From Hyunsoonleella ulvae (GTDB lineage Bacteria > Bacteroidota > Bacteroidia > Flavobacteriales > Flavobacteriaceae), in contig NZ_JAEPJQ010000003.1 in the NCBI RefSeq assembly GCF_016827605.1, positions 1-64,000 on the forward strand: a stretch of 64,000 nucleotides of DNA, read 5' to 3'. Below are positions 53,878 through 62,358 of this stretch, piece after piece. The notes beneath the pieces were generated by a model. It was given only the letters and a program-made list of their open reading frames with translations, had not been told where the DNA came from and did no database searches. Numbering within the stretch: the first letter of the stretch is position 1; each line of letters starts with the position of its first letter. A program made the position numbers and the translations under genes.

Positions 53878-55269
53878 ATGAAAACAAAAATTACATTTTT
53901 AACTTTTTTATTCGCTTTCTTAATGTTAGGAGTAAGCGGTGTGAATGGACAGACGCAAGAAGAGAATATGGCTAAATTGTCTATAATGACAGAATATGCC
54001 AAAGCTAAGAATTATGAGGCGGCTTATACCCCTTTTACAGAATTATGGAGCAATACCCCTCAATTTAGCCGTGCCATATACGTGTATGGAGAGAAAATTT
54101 TAGACTACAAGTTAGATAATACCTCAGGTGATGAAAAAGTGGGTTATATAAATGACTTAATAAAGTTATGGAAAGATAGAAGGACCCATTTTGCATCTAA
54201 AACTCCTGAAGGAGAATATGCAGCAAAAGCTTGTCAATTAATGTTTGATAATAAATCTGTTTTAGGTAAGACAGATGAAGAATTGTATGATTGTTTTGAC
54301 GCTGCTTACACAGCTGATAAAGAAACCTTTAAAAACCCTAAAAGTCTTTACACATACTTCTATTTAATGGTAAAGTTATATGATGCAGGTAAAAAGCCAG
54401 CAAAGGACTTATTCAATAAATACGATGATGTAGTTGAAAAGATTGAAGAGGAAGTTCAAATTGCTTCCCAAAAGTTAAATAAACTTGTAGAAAAAGAAGA
54501 AGCAGGTACACCACTTACATCTAAAGATGCAAGATATAAAAAGTACTATGGTCAGGTTTTAAATGCTTTCGATCAAATATCTGGTAGTGTAGATACACAA
54601 TTAGGAGATCGTGCAAATTGTGCTAACTTAATTCCTTTATACACCAAAGATTTTGAAGCACATGCTACCGATGCTATATGGCTAAAACGTGCAGTAAGCA
54701 GAATGTTTTATAAGGAATGTACAGACGATCCATTATACGAAAAACTGGTAAAAGCTTATGATGAAACAGCACCATCAGCAGATACAAAATATTTCGTAGC
54801 TACCATTCTTCTTAAAAATGGAAAAACATCAGAGGCTGAAGGCTATCTAAAAGAAGCTTACGATTTAGAGGAAGATACCTTTAAAAAAGCAAAATTAGCT
54901 AACAGAATCGGGTTGATATTAAAGAAGAAAGGAAGATATGGGCAAGCAAGAAGTTACTTTAGAAATGCTTTAAAACTCAATCCATCAAACGGACGCCCAC
55001 ACTTGTCTATAGCAGCGATGTATGCTGCGAGTGCTAAGGATTGTGGATCAACAAACTTTAATAAAAGAGCAGTGTACTGGTATGCTGCACAAGAGGCTAG
55101 AAAAGCATCTCGTGTAGATCCTACTCTAAGTAAAGCGGCATCGCAAAGTGCAGCTAACTATGAAGCAAAGGCACCTCAAAAATCAGAAATTTTTACTGAG
55201 GGTAATAGCGGACAAACCATAACCATTGGTTGTTGGATTGGAGGTTCTGTAAAAGTACCAAATATTTAA
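53878..55269 (+). CDS. Secreted tetratricopeptide-repeat protein
   Basis: A 463-residue precursor with a signal peptide (ITFLTFLFAFLMLGVSGVNG). It is mostly helical, with TPR-like motifs at the C-terminal end (AKLANRIGLILKKKGRYGQA, RSYFRNALKLNPSNGRPHLS) and another pair near residues 300-330. It is probably periplasmic and may serve as a scaffold for the neighbouring outer-membrane barrel, with which it is co-transcribed. A strong palindromic terminator follows. No catalytic motif is seen. Confidence 0.75.
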   Translation: MKTKITFLTFLFAFLMLGVSGVNGQTQEENMAKLSIMTEYAKAKNYEAAYTPFTELWSNTPQFSRAIYVYGEKILDYKLDNTSGDEKVGYINDLIKLWKDRRTHFASKTPEGEYAAKACQLMFDNKSVLGKTDEELYDCFDAAYTADKETFKNPKSLYTYFYLMVKLYDAGKKPAKDLFNKYDDVVEKIEEEVQIASQKLNKLVEKEEAGTPLTSKDARYKKYYGQVLNAFDQISGSVDTQLGDRANCANLIPLYTKDFEAHATDAIWLKRAVSRMFYKECTDDPLYEKLVKAYDETAPSADTKYFVATILLKNGKTSEAEGYLKEAYDLEEDTFKKAKLANRIGLILKKKGRYGQARSYFRNALKLNPSNGRPHLSIAAMYAASAKDCGSTNFNKRAVYWYAAQEARKASRVDPTLSKAASQSAANYEAKAPQKSEIFTEGNSGQTITIGCWIGGSVKVPNI

Positions 55270-55300
55270 TGCGGGAGTGCCCTTTTACATACAAGAGATT

Positions 55301-55338
55301 AAACATAGTCATAGCAATTGCTATGACTATGTTTTTTT
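55301..55338 (+). terminator. Strong terminator after the TPR gene
   Basis: A long perfect palindrome, AAACATAGTCATAGC followed by its exact complement, then a run of seven T. It lies only a few bases before the lptC frame, so lptC should not simply read through from the TPR gene unless the hairpin is leaky. Confidence 0.85.
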
Positions 55339-55341
55339 CAT

Positions 55342-55914
55342 ATGATAATTTTTAGTTTCCTCTCAATGGTCACATGGTATTCATATAAGCAGGTATTTGC
55401 AATGGGGTTATTTTTTATAACGCTCATCTCATGTACAAACAATCTCAAGGATGTTCAGAATATAGGGATTTCAGAGAACGAACCCATTGGTGTTGCCGAG
55501 AATATTAATTTAAAATACACCGATTCAGGTAAAATCAAAGCGATTTTGAAAAGCCCCAAAATGTACGACTATGGTAATATGAAATTTCCCTATAATGAGT
55601 TTACAGAAGGTGTTAATCTAGAAGTTATTGAAGACGGTAAAAAAAGTGTGATCATCTCAGACTATGCTGTTTTTTACAAAAAAACTAATATCATCGATTT
55701 ACAAGGAAATGTAAAAATTACGACCCATAGCAATGATACATTATTTGCAGAGCAATTGTATTACGATGAAAGCAAAGAATGGTTGTTTACCAATAGCCCA
55801 GTTACCTTTAGAACAGGCCAAGATTTAATACATGGTAATGGTTTCGATTCTAATTCAAAATTCACAAATGCAGAGGTTTTAGAGATTACAGGCCTCATTA
55901 CAGTTGATGAATAA
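55342..55914 (+). CDS. lptC: LPS export ABC transporter periplasmic protein LptC
   Basis: A 190-residue bitopic or lipoprotein-anchored LptC that bridges the LptBFG transporter and the LptA-type bridge. The N-terminus is hydrophobic and reaches a lipobox L-I-S-C at residue 31. Then follow the OstA-like beta-jellyroll strands (ILKSPKMYDYGNM, VIISDYAVFYKKTNIIDLQG, GNVKITTHSNDTLFAEQLYY). The first ATG is only 4 bases after the preceding terminator's T-run, so a start at 55366 (Met9) or 55402 (Met21) is possible. The short and CNNM/CorC-type genes follow downstream. Confidence 0.88.
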   Translation: MIIFSFLSMVTWYSYKQVFAMGLFFITLISCTNNLKDVQNIGISENEPIGVAENINLKYTDSGKIKAILKSPKMYDYGNMKFPYNEFTEGVNLEVIEDGKKSVIISDYAVFYKKTNIIDLQGNVKITTHSNDTLFAEQLYYDESKEWLFTNSPVTFRTGQDLIHGNGFDSNSKFTNAEVLEITGLITVDE

Positions 55915-55958
55915 TTTTTTTTGGATTCCTCTTCTCTTATTAGCGCCGCTATTTTAAG

Positions 55959-55966
55959 TATCTTTG
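55959..55966 (+). promoter_or_regulatory. Candidate -7 box upstream of the 62-residue membrane protein
   Basis: TATCTTTG fits TAnnTTTG and lies 22 bases before the ATG at 55989. It would give a transcript for this gene and the CNNM/CorC-type gene behind it. Confidence 0.45.
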
Positions 55967-55988
55967 TACAATAATTATCAATACGTTT

Positions 55989-56177
55989 ATGAAATACGCT
56001 AAGTTCTTCCAATTTGTATACTTAGTTTTTGCAGCATTATTTATTTATGATGCTATTTCTAAATACACTGCAAATGGCGAAATTGCATACCCGTCTATTT
56101 TATTAGGGATTACTGCAATTTTCATGTTCTTCTTTAGAAGAAAGTTTATGAAAAAATTTGAAAACAGAGGCAAGTAA
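55989..56177 (+). CDS. Small conserved two-helix membrane protein
   Basis: A 62-residue protein with two hydrophobic segments (FFQFVYLVFAALFIYDAI and ILLGITAIFMFFFRR) and a basic tail KFMKKFENRGK. It is followed without a gap by the CNNM/CorC-type gene (start at 56178), so the two are translated together, and a -7 box lies upstream. I recall a gene like this in the same place in related genomes. It may be an accessory subunit. No motif suggests a catalytic role. Confidence 0.7.
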   Translation: MKYAKFFQFVYLVFAALFIYDAISKYTANGEIAYPSILLGITAIFMFFFRRKFMKKFENRGK

Positions 56178-57467
56178 ATGACGCTTTACGTTGTTATTAT
56201 TGTTGTGTCTTTATTGCTTTCGGCCTTCTTTTCAGGAATGGAGATTGCCTACATATCTTCCAATAAAATTCATATAGAGTTAGAGAAAAAGCAAGAAGGT
56301 GTGCTTGCCACGGTTTTAAGACGCTTAACAGCTAAGCCATCAAAATTTATTACCACGATGCTTATTGGGAACAACATCGCATTGGTAATTTATGGGTTTT
56401 TTATGGGAGATGTTTTGGTAAAATGGTTTCAATCCATGTTGCCAACACAGTCTGCATTTGCGAATTACCTACTAACGGATTTAAGCTTATTGTCCCAAAC
56501 TGTTATTTCAACGTTTGTTATATTGATAACCGCAGAATTTTTACCAAAAGTATTTTTTCAGATTTATGCCAATACGCTTATAAAATTTCTAGCGATTCCT
56601 GCCTACATCTTTTATGTGTTGTTTACCTGGGTTTCAGATTTCGTGATTTGGATATCAGATTTAGTACTAAAATATTTCTTTAAAACCGAAGGCGATAATA
56701 TCCAAATGGCCTTTTCAAAGGTAGAACTGGGAAATTATATTAGCGAACAAATGGAATCAGTTGAAGCACATGATGAGGTAGATTCAGAGATTCAAATTTT
56801 TCAGAATGCACTAGAGTTTTCAGAGGTAAAAGCTCGGGAAGTTATGGTGCCCAGAACAGAAATTATAGCTGTTGATATCAATGATACTGTAAAATCCCTA
56901 AACGGTTTGTTTACCGAAACAGGCTGTTCTAAAATATTGGTATATAAAGATTCCATAGATGATATTTTAGGGTATGTACATTCATTTGAGCTTTTTAAGA
57001 AGCCAAAAACTATAAAATCTATACTCTTGCCTGTGGAATTTGTTCCAGGTACCGTTTTAGTGAGCGATGTATTAAATATTTTAACAAAAAAACGAAAAAG
57101 TATAGCAGTTGTTTTAGATGAATATGGAGGCACATCAGGTATTATGACAGTGGAAGATATTGTAGAAGAATTATTTGGAGAAATAGAAGACGAGCATGAT
57201 ACCGTAGTGTTGGAAGAACAGAAGATTGATGATGAAACCTATCGTTTTTCAGCAAGAATGGAAGTAGACCATATTAATGAAACCTATAAAATTAACCTTC
57301 CAGAAGATGAAAATTACGAAACCCTAGGAGGATTGATAGTATACCATACTGAAGGAATTCCCGAAAAGGATGAAGTTATAGAAATAGATGCTTTTGAATT
57401 TACAATTTTAGAGGTATCCAATACCAAAATTGATTTGGTTGAAGTAAAACTTATAAACGAAGATTAG
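56178..57467 (+). CDS. CNNM/CorC-type DUF21-CBS-CorC_HlyC protein
   Basis: A 429-residue protein with four membrane segments in the DUF21 domain (starting VVIIVVSLLLSAFFSGMEIA), paired CBS domains (KAREVMVPRTEIIAVDIND, then IAVVLDEYGGTSGIMTVEDI) and a C-terminal CorC_HlyC transporter-associated domain (YETLGGLIVYHTEGIPEKDE). These proteins act in Mg2+ or Co2+ efflux or sensing. It differs from the shorter paralogue at 21504, which lacks the last domain. It is immediately downstream of the 62-residue membrane protein. Confidence 0.9.
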   Translation: MTLYVVIIVVSLLLSAFFSGMEIAYISSNKIHIELEKKQEGVLATVLRRLTAKPSKFITTMLIGNNIALVIYGFFMGDVLVKWFQSMLPTQSAFANYLLTDLSLLSQTVISTFVILITAEFLPKVFFQIYANTLIKFLAIPAYIFYVLFTWVSDFVIWISDLVLKYFFKTEGDNIQMAFSKVELGNYISEQMESVEAHDEVDSEIQIFQNALEFSEVKAREVMVPRTEIIAVDINDTVKSLNGLFTETGCSKILVYKDSIDDILGYVHSFELFKKPKTIKSILLPVEFVPGTVLVSDVLNILTKKRKSIAVVLDEYGGTSGIMTVEDIVEELFGEIEDEHDTVVLEEQKIDDETYRFSARMEVDHINETYKINLPEDENYETLGGLIVYHTEGIPEKDEVIEIDAFEFTILEVSNTKIDLVEVKLINED

Positions 57468-57553
57468 ACATATATTGCATATTAGCCAGCACATGCAATT
57501 ATTGCTTGTTTCTCCTTTTATTATTTGATAGAAAATGGTATTTTCGCGCACAA

Positions 57554-57561
57554 TATTTTTG
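57554..57561 (+). promoter_or_regulatory. Candidate -7 box upstream of ppiD
   Basis: TATTTTTG fits TAnnTTTG about 100 bases upstream of the ATG at 57662, which would leave a long leader. A TTTG at 57524 is too far away to be a perfect -33 element. Confidence 0.35.
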
Positions 57562-57661
57562 TAAAATCTCAATTACACAAGCTATTCTGGTATTTTGATA
57601 TTAAAATTTTTATCAAAAAAGTGATTAAACATAGCTTAACGATTTAAAATTTATAAAGCAT

Positions 57662-59794
57662 ATGGCAGTTTTAAATAAAATTAGACAACGCTCATTATTT
57701 CTAATACTAATTATAGCATTAGCGCTATTCTCTTTTGTATTAGCTGATTTGTTTAGAAATAGCGATGCCCTATCGGCGAAATCTCAAAATACAGTGGCTA
57801 CCATTAATGGAAAGGATATTACCCGCGATGATTTCCTTAAAAAGGTAGAAAACATGCAACGCCAAATGGGACCAAATGCCACAAACACCCAAGTAATAAA
57901 TCGTGTTTGGAACCAAGAAGTAAGAGAAGCTGTATTGTCTACGCAATATGAAAAATTAGGTATTTCCATAGAGAAAGACCAGATGAAAGATTTATTAAAA
58001 ACAGCATTGACTGGAAATCAACAGTTTTCTAATGAAGCAGGACTGTTTGATGAAGGTAAATTAAACGAATATATTGCTAACTTAAAAAACACATCAGAAG
58101 CCCAATACCAAGGTTGGATAGATTATGAAAAAAGGGTAGCATCCAATGCATTACAACAAAACTACTTTAACCTTGTAAAAGCTGGATTAGTTGGTACATT
58201 AGCAGAAGGAGAGCTTGAACACCAACTGGAAGGAAATAAAGTAGATATTAAATTTGTACAAATACCTTACACTAAAATAGCAGATAGTACAATTAAAGTA
58301 ACCAAGTCTGATATTGAAGCGTACATAAAGGAACATAAAAGTCAATTTGAGGTTGATGCTTCAAGAGATATCAAGTTTGTTGAGTTTAAGGAAACCGCGA
58401 CAGTAGCTGATGAAAATGCCATACAAGAAGACCTTAAGGTATTTATTACAGGAAGAATTAAGGATAAAGATGGAAGAACAGATCCTATCGATGCGTTTTC
58501 AACTGTAGAAAACAATGAAGAATATATTAATTTAATAGCAGCATCAGATGAAAAGTTTGATGATCGTTTTGTGTTCAAATCAAGTTTACCAGTTCAAGTT
58601 GCAGATAGCATCTATAACCTAAACGTAGGAGAGACCTATGGGCCTTACAGAGATGGGAACGCTTTTAAGCTAACAAAGCTTATCGAAACAAAGAATATTC
58701 CAGATTCTGCTAAAGTGAGACATATTTTAATTCCTTTTATTGGGTCGCAAAGTTCAGGTACACCAGCAACACAAACCGAAGAAGAAGCTAAAGCTACTGC
58801 AGACAGTTTATTGGCAATTTTAAAAAGAAACAAATCTAAATTCCCTGAGTTTGTTAAGGAGTTTTCTTCAGATCAAGGAAGTGTAGCTAACGAGGGACGT
58901 TACGATTGGCATGCCTATGGTACTATGGTTCCAGAATTCAATGATTTTGAGTTTAACGGCCGTGTTGGGGATATAGATATCGTAAAAACGATTTTTGGAT
59001 TTCATATTGTAGAAATAGAAGGGTTAAAGGATAAAAAGAAAGCCGTTAAAGTAGGTACCATAGCTAAGAAAATAGAACCTTCTGAAGCAACAGTAAACGC
59101 TATTTTTAGGGATGCCTCTAATTTTGAAATGAAAGCAAAAGAGGGTGAATTTGAAGCTATTGCAAAAGAGAAGAACTATACGGTGCGTCCTGTAAATGGT
59201 ATAAAAGCTTTAGATGAAAATATCCCAGGTGTAGGAAATCAGAGACCAATAGTGCGTTGGGCATTTGAGGACGAGACCAAAGAAGGAGACATAAAACGTT
59301 TTACTATTTCTGGAGGCGGGTACGTTATTGCACAATTAGTGGCAAAACATGAAGAAGGTTTAATGGCAGTTGAAAACGCATCGGCTACCGTATTACCTAA
59401 AATAAGAAAAGAGCGAAAAGCTGAAATAATAAAAGAACGTGTTACCGCTACTACTTTAGAAGATGTAGCAACCGCTGAAAACACCTCTGTTAGAACTGCT
59501 TTGGCAGTTAATATGAAGAACCCTACTATTTCAGGTGCAGGTAGAGAACCTTTGGTTGTTGGTACAGCATTTGCATTAGAAGAAGGAGAAACATCAAAAT
59601 TAGTTTCAGGAGAAAGAGGTGTGTATATGGTAAAAGTTACCAAGAAAACACCAGCAGTGGCATTAGATAACTATCAGTCGTTCGCCAATAGAGTAGAAAC
59701 GCAAAAGGCAAGTGTTGTTAACTCTAAGCTATACAATGCGCTTAAAGATGCAGCAGATATTGAAGATAATAGAGTTGAACTTCAAATTCAATAA
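57662..59794 (+). CDS. ppiD: PpiD-like peptidyl-prolyl isomerase (SurA-N plus PpiC)
   Basis: A 710-residue periplasmic folding factor anchored by one N-terminal transmembrane segment (LFLILIIALALFSFVLADLF). The SurA-like N-terminal chaperone region follows (NGKDITRDDFLKKVENMQRQ). A parvulin PpiC domain occupies about residues 340-445 (VRHILIPFIG, then E-F-S-S-D-Q-G-S and T-I-F-G-F-H-I-V-E). The arrangement matches PpiD/SurA-type foldases that assist outer-membrane proteins. The terminator at 59830 ends the transcript. Confidence 0.9.
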   Translation: MAVLNKIRQRSLFLILIIALALFSFVLADLFRNSDALSAKSQNTVATINGKDITRDDFLKKVENMQRQMGPNATNTQVINRVWNQEVREAVLSTQYEKLGISIEKDQMKDLLKTALTGNQQFSNEAGLFDEGKLNEYIANLKNTSEAQYQGWIDYEKRVASNALQQNYFNLVKAGLVGTLAEGELEHQLEGNKVDIKFVQIPYTKIADSTIKVTKSDIEAYIKEHKSQFEVDASRDIKFVEFKETATVADENAIQEDLKVFITGRIKDKDGRTDPIDAFSTVENNEEYINLIAASDEKFDDRFVFKSSLPVQVADSIYNLNVGETYGPYRDGNAFKLTKLIETKNIPDSAKVRHILIPFIGSQSSGTPATQTEEEAKATADSLLAILKRNKSKFPEFVKEFSSDQGSVANEGRYDWHAYGTMVPEFNDFEFNGRVGDIDIVKTIFGFHIVEIEGLKDKKKAVKVGTIAKKIEPSEATVNAIFRDASNFEMKAKEGEFEAIAKEKNYTVRPVNGIKALDENIPGVGNQRPIVRWAFEDETKEGDIKRFTISGGGYVIAQLVAKHEEGLMAVENASATVLPKIRKERKAEIIKERVTATTLEDVATAENTSVRTALAVNMKNPTISGAGREPLVVGTAFALEEGETSKLVSGERGVYMVKVTKKTPAVALDNYQSFANRVETQKASVVNSKLYNALKDAADIEDNRVELQIQ

Positions 59795-59829
59795 AAAATA
59801 ACTCAAACTAAATTAAAAAACTAACTACA

Positions 59830-59856
59830 AAGCCTCCAATCGGAGGCTTTTTTATT
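59830..59856. terminator. Terminator between ppiD and the GHMP kinase
   Basis: AAGCCTCC and GGAGGCTT form an 8-bp stem with a short ATC loop, followed by TTTTTT. It serves the two convergent genes. Confidence 0.85.
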
Positions 59857-60787
59857 TTAAAATCATCTCATTGTAAGGTATAATGGTGTGAAAACCTTTT
59901 TCGACAAAGTAAGATGTTGGGTTGGTTTCAGAGCATACCAACATAAAATCGCCGCCCCACGCACCAAGACTCTTCATGGCGCCATTAAAATCATTAAAAT
60001 ACTTAGATGTTATAGTGGGTTGGTTTATAACCTTTGAAATGATGCTTTCGTGCTTTATGATTAACTTTTGAAATTCACTAAAGTTATCACTTGTAATTAA
60101 CGCCTTGGTAATAGCATTAATTTCAGAAATAGCATGGCTTAGGTTTTGATGTAACGCTTTATAATACGCAATACCATCACGACTGTTTTGTTTTTTGTTA
60201 AGATAGACAAAATAGAGATGGTCTTTAAAAGGAGGATTAAAATCAACCGATGACACTATTCTATTGGTTTCCTGATTTTGTTTTAGAGTATCATCATTTA
60301 ATAATTGATATGTAATCGCAGTATTGTGTTGCGCGCAAGCAATGTCGTACCCACTACCCCCAAATGTTAGTTTTAAGAGTTTATACGGGTTTATACTTGC
60401 CCATTTAGCAATATTATTTATAAGTGTTGATGAGGTGCCAAGCCCCCAATTTTTTGGAAAATCTAAATAGGTTTCAATTGAAAAACCTGTGTTAGTATCA
60501 AGAAAATTTGGGTTTAGTTGTTGAGCTGCATTCAAAATTTGTAATAATCTTAAATGTGGCGTACTAGTCTCAGTTTTATTTGATTTTAAATCATTTAAAT
60601 GAAATTTATCTTCAAACCATACCTTATTTTTTTCATCAAAGCTTTTCCAGTGAATATGCTTGGAATCAATAGGCTTAACATTAAGTGATTGGCCATATTT
60701 AGTAGGAATAGCAAGAGAAATAGCACCATCAAGCACTACATATTCTCCCGTTAGTAATAATTTGCCGTTGCTCTTAAATGTTTTCAA
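59852..60787 (-). CDS. GYDIA family GHMP kinase
   Basis: A 311-residue small-molecule kinase of the GHMP superfamily. The N-terminal start LLLTGEYVVLDGAISLAIP, the ATP-binding GLGTSSTLINNIAKW and the family tag GSGYDIACAQHN are visible, the last giving the family its name. It lies 18 bases downstream of HMG-CoA reductase on the same strand, so phosphorylation of mevalonate or an intermediate of that pathway is likely. The exact substrate is not proven for the GYDIA subgroup. Confidence 0.88.
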   Translation of the reverse strand: MKTFKSNGKLLLTGEYVVLDGAISLAIPTKYGQSLNVKPIDSKHIHWKSFDEKNKVWFEDKFHLNDLKSNKTETSTPHLRLLQILNAAQQLNPNFLDTNTGFSIETYLDFPKNWGLGTSSTLINNIAKWASINPYKLLKLTFGGSGYDIACAQHNTAITYQLLNDDTLKQNQETNRIVSSVDFNPPFKDHLYFVYLNKKQNSRDGIAYYKALHQNLSHAISEINAITKALITSDNFSEFQKLIIKHESIISKVINQPTITSKYFNDFNGAMKSLGAWGGDFMLVCSETNPTSYFVEKGFHTIIPYNEMILK

Positions 60788-60804
60788 TACAATAAATTAA
60801 ACTA

Positions 60805-62121
60805 TTAATTACGTAGGTTTTCCAAGGTTTGCACTACAGCATTATGAGTTACCGTTTTTGTTTTAAAAAGCTCCACTATTTTTTGTTTCTCAGTGTCAGT
60901 AGCCTCAAATTGGTTTAAAATATTCATAAGATGCATTTTCATGTGACCTTGTTGAATACCAGTTGTAGTTAGCGAACGTAATGCCGCAAAGTTTTGTGCC
61001 AAACCTGCAACAGCTACAATTTGCATTAATTCTTTTGCAGAAGGTTTGTCTAATAACTCCAGAGCGAGTTTTACTAATGGGTGTAAACCAGTTAACCCAC
61101 CAACAGTACCCAGTGCTAATGGTATTTCCATCCAAAATGTAAAAATACCATCCTTAATTTCAGCATGCGACAAACTACTATATGAACCATTTCTGGAAGC
61201 AAAAGCATGTACACCTGCTTCAACAGCTCTAAAATCGTTACCAGTAGCCAAGATAACAGCGTCTATACCATTCATTATACCTTTATTATGAGTTACGGCA
61301 CGGTATGGCTCCACCTCAGCAATCCTAACAGCCTCAACAAATTTATTGGCAAAAGATGCTCCAGAAACACCAGTATTTTCAGATAACTGTTCTACAGGGC
61401 AACTAACCTCTGCTCTAACCAAACAATCAGGGACATAATTAGATAAAATGCTCATCACAATATCAATGTACTTTTCGTCCTGAGAAAACCCATCAAAATG
61501 TAAGGCTTCATTTTTAAACGTTTTCGCAAACTGCTCTAAACATGAATTGATGAAGTTGGCACCCATAGCATCTAAGGTTTCAAAAGAAACATGCAATTGG
61601 TAATACCCCTCAATATCTTGTGTTTTGTTTCGTAACTCAATATCCAAAATACCACCACCACGTTTTTCCATATTAGCGGTAATGTGTTTTGCCTCTTCAA
61701 TTAATTTTGGCTTTACATAGGCAAAGTACGACGTTAAATGCTCGTTGTCTCCTCTATATTTAAAATGGACTTGACCTATTTTTTTAGTAGCAATTACCTT
61801 GGTTTTAAATCCTCCTTTATCTAACCAAAATTTTGCAGCTTTACTAGCGGCAGCCACAACAGAACTTTCCTCAATAGCCATGGGAATGGTATAGGTTTTT
61901 CCGTTAATTAAAAAATTTGGAGCTACCCCTAAAGGCAAGTAGTAGTTGGTAATAGTGTTTTCAATAAACTCATCATGAAGCTGCTGCAATTTTTTGTCAG
62001 CATTCCAATATTGTGTTAAAATTTGTTTTGCCTTATCATTTTTGGATAAATAAGTATTAACTATCCAATCAATTTTTTCAGATTTTGAGAGTTTAGAAAA
62101 ACCAGAAATCGTTTTGCTCAT
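60805..62121 (-). CDS. Hydroxymethylglutaryl-CoA reductase, class II (degradative type)
   Basis: A 438-residue HMG-CoA reductase linking HMG-CoA and mevalonate. The family residues are visible: LDAMGANFINSCLEQ with the catalytic region, GTVGGLTGLHP and QQGHMKMHL with the catalytic His. The frame extends to ATG 62133, but a good promoter (TATCTTTG at 62142-62149, TTG 23 bases further up) would put the transcription start at about 62136, three bases before that ATG. ATG 62121 (MSKTISGFSK) is therefore preferred. It precedes the GHMP kinase gene. The 225 bases to the divergent DPP-IV gene hold only the control regions. Confidence 0.92.
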   Translation of the reverse strand: MSKTISGFSKLSKSEKIDWIVNTYLSKNDKAKQILTQYWNADKKLQQLHDEFIENTITNYYLPLGVAPNFLINGKTYTIPMAIEESSVVAAASKAAKFWLDKGGFKTKVIATKKIGQVHFKYRGDNEHLTSYFAYVKPKLIEEAKHITANMEKRGGGILDIELRNKTQDIEGYYQLHVSFETLDAMGANFINSCLEQFAKTFKNEALHFDGFSQDEKYIDIVMSILSNYVPDCLVRAEVSCPVEQLSENTGVSGASFANKFVEAVRIAEVEPYRAVTHNKGIMNGIDAVILATGNDFRAVEAGVHAFASRNGSYSSLSHAEIKDGIFTFWMEIPLALGTVGGLTGLHPLVKLALELLDKPSAKELMQIVAVAGLAQNFAALRSLTTTGIQQGHMKMHLMNILNQFEATDTEKQKIVELFKTKTVTHNAVVQTLENLRN

Positions 62122-62141
62122 AGTGGCACGCATTTAAAGTG

Positions 62142-62175
62142 CAAAGATACTACTCTTGATGCGAAAATTGAGCAA
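62142..62175 (-). promoter_or_regulatory. Promoter of the HMG-CoA reductase operon
   Basis: On the minus strand TTG, 23 bases, then TATCTTTG (62142-62149) fits the Bacteroidota -33/-7 pattern. It is the best-spaced promoter I found in the window, and it argues for the HMG-CoA reductase start at 62121 rather than 62133. Confidence 0.55.
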
Positions 62176-62358
62176 GTATACAAACAGCACGATTTACTGT
62201 TAATAATTGTGGTTAATTACATAATTTTTAGTAAACTTGGTATCGCTTTATAAAATAGATGGTTTTTTAGACTAAATGTCTATAATTTGTAATTTTAATT
62301 TGAATAAACAGATTGAAATGGAAGTTAAAGAACTGTCAAAAACGATAGCAAAATACGT

